NCBI RefSeq assembly: GCF_002443255.2
Contig: NW_019211454.1
Location: 35,508,061 to 35,572,060, forward strand
DNA: 64,000 nucleotides
Reading direction: 5' to 3'
From: Varroa destructor
Lineage: Eukaryota; Arthropoda; Arachnida; Mesostigmata; Varroidae
Each line of letters opens with the position of its first letter. Position 1 is the first letter of the stretch. The position numbers and the translations under genes were made by a program. Under the pieces are notes generated by a model. That model did not search any database and had not been told where the DNA came from. It saw only the letters and a list, made by a program, of their open reading frames with translations. Shown here in pieces: positions 60,301-64,000 of the stretch.

Positions 60301-62776
60301 TGTTTAGTTTTTATCATCAAAAGTCGATAGTTTGAAGAGCCTGTGACACATTACTTTTCTGAGCCTTGCACACTGACTTCGACACCGCGTGCATTTGCAC
60401 CGTCCTTCTTTTTCTGCGACTGACATAACGAGCAACTGGATTATTTTTTGTTAAATCGTAAAATATTGATGAACGCTCTGCGCTCGTTTGTCCATACCAG
60501 AGGAAGTGGATGATACATAATTTAAGGGCGTAGTTTCGTTAAGCTGATTGCATGTTGATGATATTGAGGTGGGCCTTTGTAACTAAATAGTTACACGACA
60601 GCAAAGGCAACGATAACAACTAACAACAAAGCCTGCTTTTTCCCAGCACCCAGAAGATCCCGATTTCTCTGTGTTTCCTTTCGGCTTTCCCCTGCACCCT
60701 GGCTTGGAAAGAACATTAGGCTAATAATCGTTAACAACGTCCTCCGCGCTTGTCCCAAGCTCGGCCAACGAAGGCTGTCCAACGACGACGCCCCCATAAA
60801 ATGCTTTCCTTGTCTCGGTCGAAAGCTGACGTACAAGAAGGTACGGTGCCAGTGGATAGTTATTTAAGAAATCGCATCATAACGTCTTTTTTGGCTCCCC
60901 TGTTCGACCTTTAGCCCAGTTGATTCTGCCATGCTCCGAAGCCTAAGCCTATCTGTCGTTTTTTTAGTCTATAGACATCGCGATCCTTAACTTTCTTTCT
61001 CAGGAAGCCATGTCACATGAAGATATATCGAAGTAAAAAAGACGTCCGGGCGTCCTATTCGCCCTCTTTTGTGTTAGCAGAAAAACTGCAGTAGGAGGCC
61101 AGCAATAGGCCTGTTACTACGGCATCTCTTCGAATGGGAGAGATAAATATAGCAGGACGAGACAGACGAACGAATGACCAGACGGCACACCGACATTACA
61201 CGCACTGTCGGGATCATTGCTCGTAGCAGCAGCAAACGTAGCTTAAAACTATAGCAATAGCTTACCGCATGCGAGCCTGCCTGACCTAATGTCTGTCTGG
61301 TTGCCAAGCCACCGAATGGACACCACATTGATGTCAATGCTCGTTTAGATTCAGTTACCGTTTCCGCCCACGATATTGGACGGTTCCATCGCAGTGGTCA
61401 TTGCTCGTTCGGTTGGCTTACGTCATGCTTGCGTCGTCTGCTAAATACCTATGCCTGCGTCGTCGGTTTAGCACGTTCGTAATGCTCGATGGATGGCAGC
61501 AGTATCCCTGCCAGAGCTGTAATGCCGTAATGGTTTGCTAGCTTTTATGCTTCCATGCCAACCGTGCACACGGGCCGTGAAAAAGATTATGGCAGCGTTC
61601 TTGATTGGGTAAGAGCCTGCACGAGCAAGTAAGAAGAGCAAGCATTGCATGCTCCAGGAGAGCGTCCCTCGAAAGCAACGCCTGGCTAACCGTCTGCATT
61701 CGCCAACATGCAACACAATCTCTTAGTACCGCTAAGATCATGTGGCCAGCTAGATACACTCCTGACAAAAGAATGAAACGCTTGCTGTTCTGCTACTCGG
61801 TGCCATACGAATAAAGCGAAGCGCATTAGTGTTATTGGAACCGCCCACTGGCTATTTGTTTCCTTTTCTCCATTCGACAGTGTTAGTGGTACCGTTTCCC
61901 AGATGATCATAATAGGGTCTCGTTGAGTCGAAATCACCGATGTGCTGGTTGGCTGGCTGGCTGACCAGCCGTCTCATGGTCAGAAATGCTGGACATTGAT
62001 GGCTAGTGCCTTCGTTTCTAAGTTCTTTACGATGGGCCAACTTCGTCTTCCGCTACCTGTGACCGCCTCCGTACCTAATGGACTTCGCTGTCCCTTTTTA
62101 TGCTTATAAGCTTCTGCTGATGATGTATTGAGCCGCGTACCAAGCCGTGTTGGACCGATTGCTACTATTGCTGCTTTATGCTAAGACCGTTGATGTCATC
62201 TGTGTCTAGCCACGAGCTAGCCGTCGATATAGCCAAACTATGCCAGGTTTGGCGACTAGCAATGTTTTTCAATTAAATCCGCTGTTATCAACGTTTCGAG
62301 TAGCTTTGTTGGGCCGAACCGGGGCCAGCTGCACTGCGAGGGTGGAGCCACATGCCATCCCAAGATACACAGCAGTTGGCTAATGGCATGTCCACACAGA
62401 CTATCACCACCCACTGACTTCAATGCACATACTGTTACACATGTTATATGTGGTTTTCTGCCCGGTCGGTCTTCCCATTAGCAGAAAAGAAACAGTAAGC
62501 ATCCTAAAACCCATCGAGATATCGGGCTCGAGAGGCGCCGACAAGGCTGCATCTTCGTTCTAGCCGAAGACGTGCTCCACAGGGCAGTCAGCCTCTGGCT
62601 CAAACGTGCACACAGGCAAGCTTCGACGACACAGCAGTATCAGCCTTATATCGAACGCAGGAAACTATTAGAGTTAATTGGTTTGCCTTCTTACTCACAC
62701 TAAGCCCTGGCCGTATTCAGCTAAGCCCTGGCCGTATTCAGCTAATGTTATCTACTGTGTTTTTCTTTAGATTTAG
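57361..62776. other. Two GC-rich blocks separated by AT-rich DNA, no recognised gene
   Basis: 57.36-59.3 kb and 60.6-62.7 kb are GC/CpG-rich with overlapping 60-155 codon frames on both strands. A TG-rich patch lies at about 57705-57785. 59.3-60.6 kb is AT-rich and empty. A 21-base tandem duplication lies at 62701-62745. Confidence 0.35.
62701..62745. repeat. Two-copy 21-base tandem duplication
   Basis: The unit taagccctggccgtattcag plus c occurs twice in perfect succession, followed by three bases of a third copy. It lies 32 bases upstream of the acceptor of the next exon candidate. Confidence 0.95.
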
Positions 62777-62950
62777 TCAGGTGCTCCTTTAGTCATTGTC
62801 AGCGCCAGAAGCATGTGGTCCTCTTACCGAAATTCGTCGGCCGCTTGTTAGGACCGACAGCCGATATTCCTGCGACGACTAACCTTACTTCTATTCAAGA
62901 GGAAGATCTCTTCGAATGCTGTATGTTAAAGTATTTTGTTGTAATCCTCT
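62777..62950 (+). CDS. Candidate internal exon, product unknown
   Basis: A T-rich tract (ctgtgtttttctttag, then atttag at 62776) gives a strong acceptor, and a GTAAGG donor lies at 62951. Between them one phase is open (2 bases, 57 codons, 1 base). The frame continues past the donor to a TGA at 63007-63009, so a terminal exon of 76 codons is an alternative. The peptide starts RCSFSHCQRQKHVVLLPKFV and includes TSIQEEDLFECCMLK. It has six Cys in the 57-codon form and a Gln/Glu/Asp-rich middle. No family is recognised. Base composition is intermediate (about 45 percent G+C), higher than the AT-rich DNA that follows. Confidence 0.35.
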
Positions 62951-63009
62951 GTAAGGATACTCTTTTAAATAGTGATACTAGCTTGCATCAGTTAGCATGT
63001 CATTTGTGA

Positions 63010-63465
63010 GGGGCATTTATAATGGTTGCCCCGCAATGCCGGCTGCAAAGTTGGTCGCAAGTAACAATATCTCACCCAAAAAAAGCTCGCTTTTATATTC
63101 TAGTATATATTTTTTTATATAAAGTAATATGCACCAATATATTACTTTCCAGCCAATTATATTTCATTCATTTAATTATAAAACTTAAAAAAAAATTATT
63201 CTCAATATTTCTTCTAACGAAGCTGTGATGTCCTAGAAGAAGTGCTGTTTCTGCAGGGTATGTAAAATAGCATTTTCCAAAGTACGTCTCGCTTTTAACG
63301 CGTACATTTGTTTTGCTCCGTACACATATCTTGTTAAACATTTGTTTCAAAAGAAATATTTCTCACAATATGCTTTTGTGAACTCGTTTCCAGTTAATAT
63401 TAGACACATATTTTATTATGTGTATTATATTTATTATTAATATTTTATTATGTTGTGTCCAGTAT
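63010..63465. other. AT-rich DNA next to the gap, no recognised gene
   Basis: Very low G+C with short A and T runs. It is likely hard to sequence or assemble, which may be why the gap follows. Confidence 0.5.
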
Positions 63466-63565
63466 NNNNNNNNNNNNNNNNNNNNNNNNNNNNNNNNNNN
63501 NNNNNNNNNNNNNNNNNNNNNNNNNNNNNNNNNNNNNNNNNNNNNNNNNNNNNNNNNNNNNNNNN
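63466..63565. other. Assembly gap, 100 N
   Basis: Exactly 100 N, the conventional length for a gap of unknown size, as left by scaffolding. The true distance and even the joined order are not shown by the sequence. Confidence 0.98.
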
Positions 63566-63871
63566 TATAATAAAAATTTTATTAAGTTATTTCACCATTT
63601 CTAGAACATCATTCACCCATACGGAGGCCTCTGAAAAACTACACAAGTCACACAATGAAATACTGAACAGTTATGAGTGCTCATTTTAATAAGTGCAATC
63701 TACGTTGCAAATTACACGGAGACTACCAAAAATCTCGGCTCAATACATTTTATTTACTACGTAAACAAATAAAGCCTGGTAGATAATGCTTTAACCCCAT
63801 TCAGATAGAAAATAGGTTGACACTGTTACGGTTTTGTTTCATCTATCAAGGATCCAGAGACTAGAATTTCT

Positions 63872-63945
63872 GCTCCTGTGGGGAGGTGGGTAGAGCACTG
63901 GACTCAAGTGTGAAGTCTCGAGTGCAATGTTCAACTAGAACTCAG
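63872..63945 (+). pseudogene. Degenerate tRNA-like sequence (tRNA relic or SINE head)
   Basis: The stretch tgggtagagcactggactc at 63887-63905 matches the D-arm/A-box and start of the anticodon arm of many tRNAs. Some 28 bases on, gttcaacta at 63929-63937 resembles the T-arm B-box (GTTCRANYC). The anticodon stem cannot pair, the intervening arm is altered and the acceptor stem is not complementary, so it is not a working tRNA. It may be a tRNA pseudogene or the 5' head of a SINE whose body would lie downstream (T-rich at 63948-63955). Confidence 0.4.
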
Positions 63946-64000
63946 TTGTTTTTTTAGTTGACTTCTTAGTTTCAGCCCATCGTGTTAATATAGTTACTCA

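Noticed and set aside
1..64000. Search for CRISPR arrays, rRNA, telomeric repeats, operons or phage-like modules
   Set aside because: No regularly spaced direct repeats, rRNA-like conserved stretches, TTAGG arrays or clustered long genes are present; the window is eukaryotic non-coding DNA.

Overview
This 64 kb window is eukaryotic and looks like arthropod intergenic or intronic DNA. It has no long bacterial-type genes and no operons. It does have TA and AAT microsatellites, an undepleted CpG content, splice-like signals, and scattered, badly decayed transposon relics of Ty3/gypsy, BEL/Pao, Tc1/mariner and non-LTR types. A 100-base N run near the right end is a scaffold gap. Composition and element types would suit a mite, but nothing in the window fixes the species, so I offer that only as a weak inference. 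No complete, recognisable host gene is visible.

Layout. The left end (about 1.0-14.1 kb) is a transposon graveyard on the + strand: Ty3/gypsy RNase H (1.07-1.17 kb), Tc1/mariner transposase (1.58-2.02), Ty3/gypsy reverse transcriptase (3.44-3.83), the 3' part of a non-LTR element with a possible poly-A tail (4.95-6.25), a second and weaker Tc1-like trace (6.54-6.80), an integrase trace (10.34-10.57) and another Ty3/gypsy RT/RNase H junction (13.93-14.08). Later relics are a LINE reverse transcriptase on the - strand (25.43-26.42), a Ty3/gypsy RT thumb on the + strand (33.11-33.36) and a BEL/Pao integrase on the + strand (43.15-43.33). A degenerate tRNA-like sequence sits at the right end.

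Between these, AT-rich stretches alternate with 1-4 kb blocks that are richer in G+C and CpG (about 11.3-12.5, 17.5-21.1, 23.3-24.2, 29.1-30.3, 37.4-42.0, 44.5-46.8, 48.7-50.7, 51.8-52.3, 53.6-54.4, 57.4-59.3 and 60.6-63.0 kb). Many of these blocks are strongly pyrimidine- or purine-skewed on one strand. That skew removes stop codons and produces most of the longer open frames, so those frames are poor evidence of genes. Several short open frames do sit behind good splice acceptors or in front of consensus donors, and I list the best as candidate exons at low confidence. The most convincing are 29195-29425 (+), 62777-62950 (+) and 7034-7177 (-). They do not assemble into one gene with consistent phases, and none matches a family I recognise.

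All homology statements rest on reading short conserved motifs by eye; no search was run. The transposon calls are the best supported. The exon calls need transcript data.
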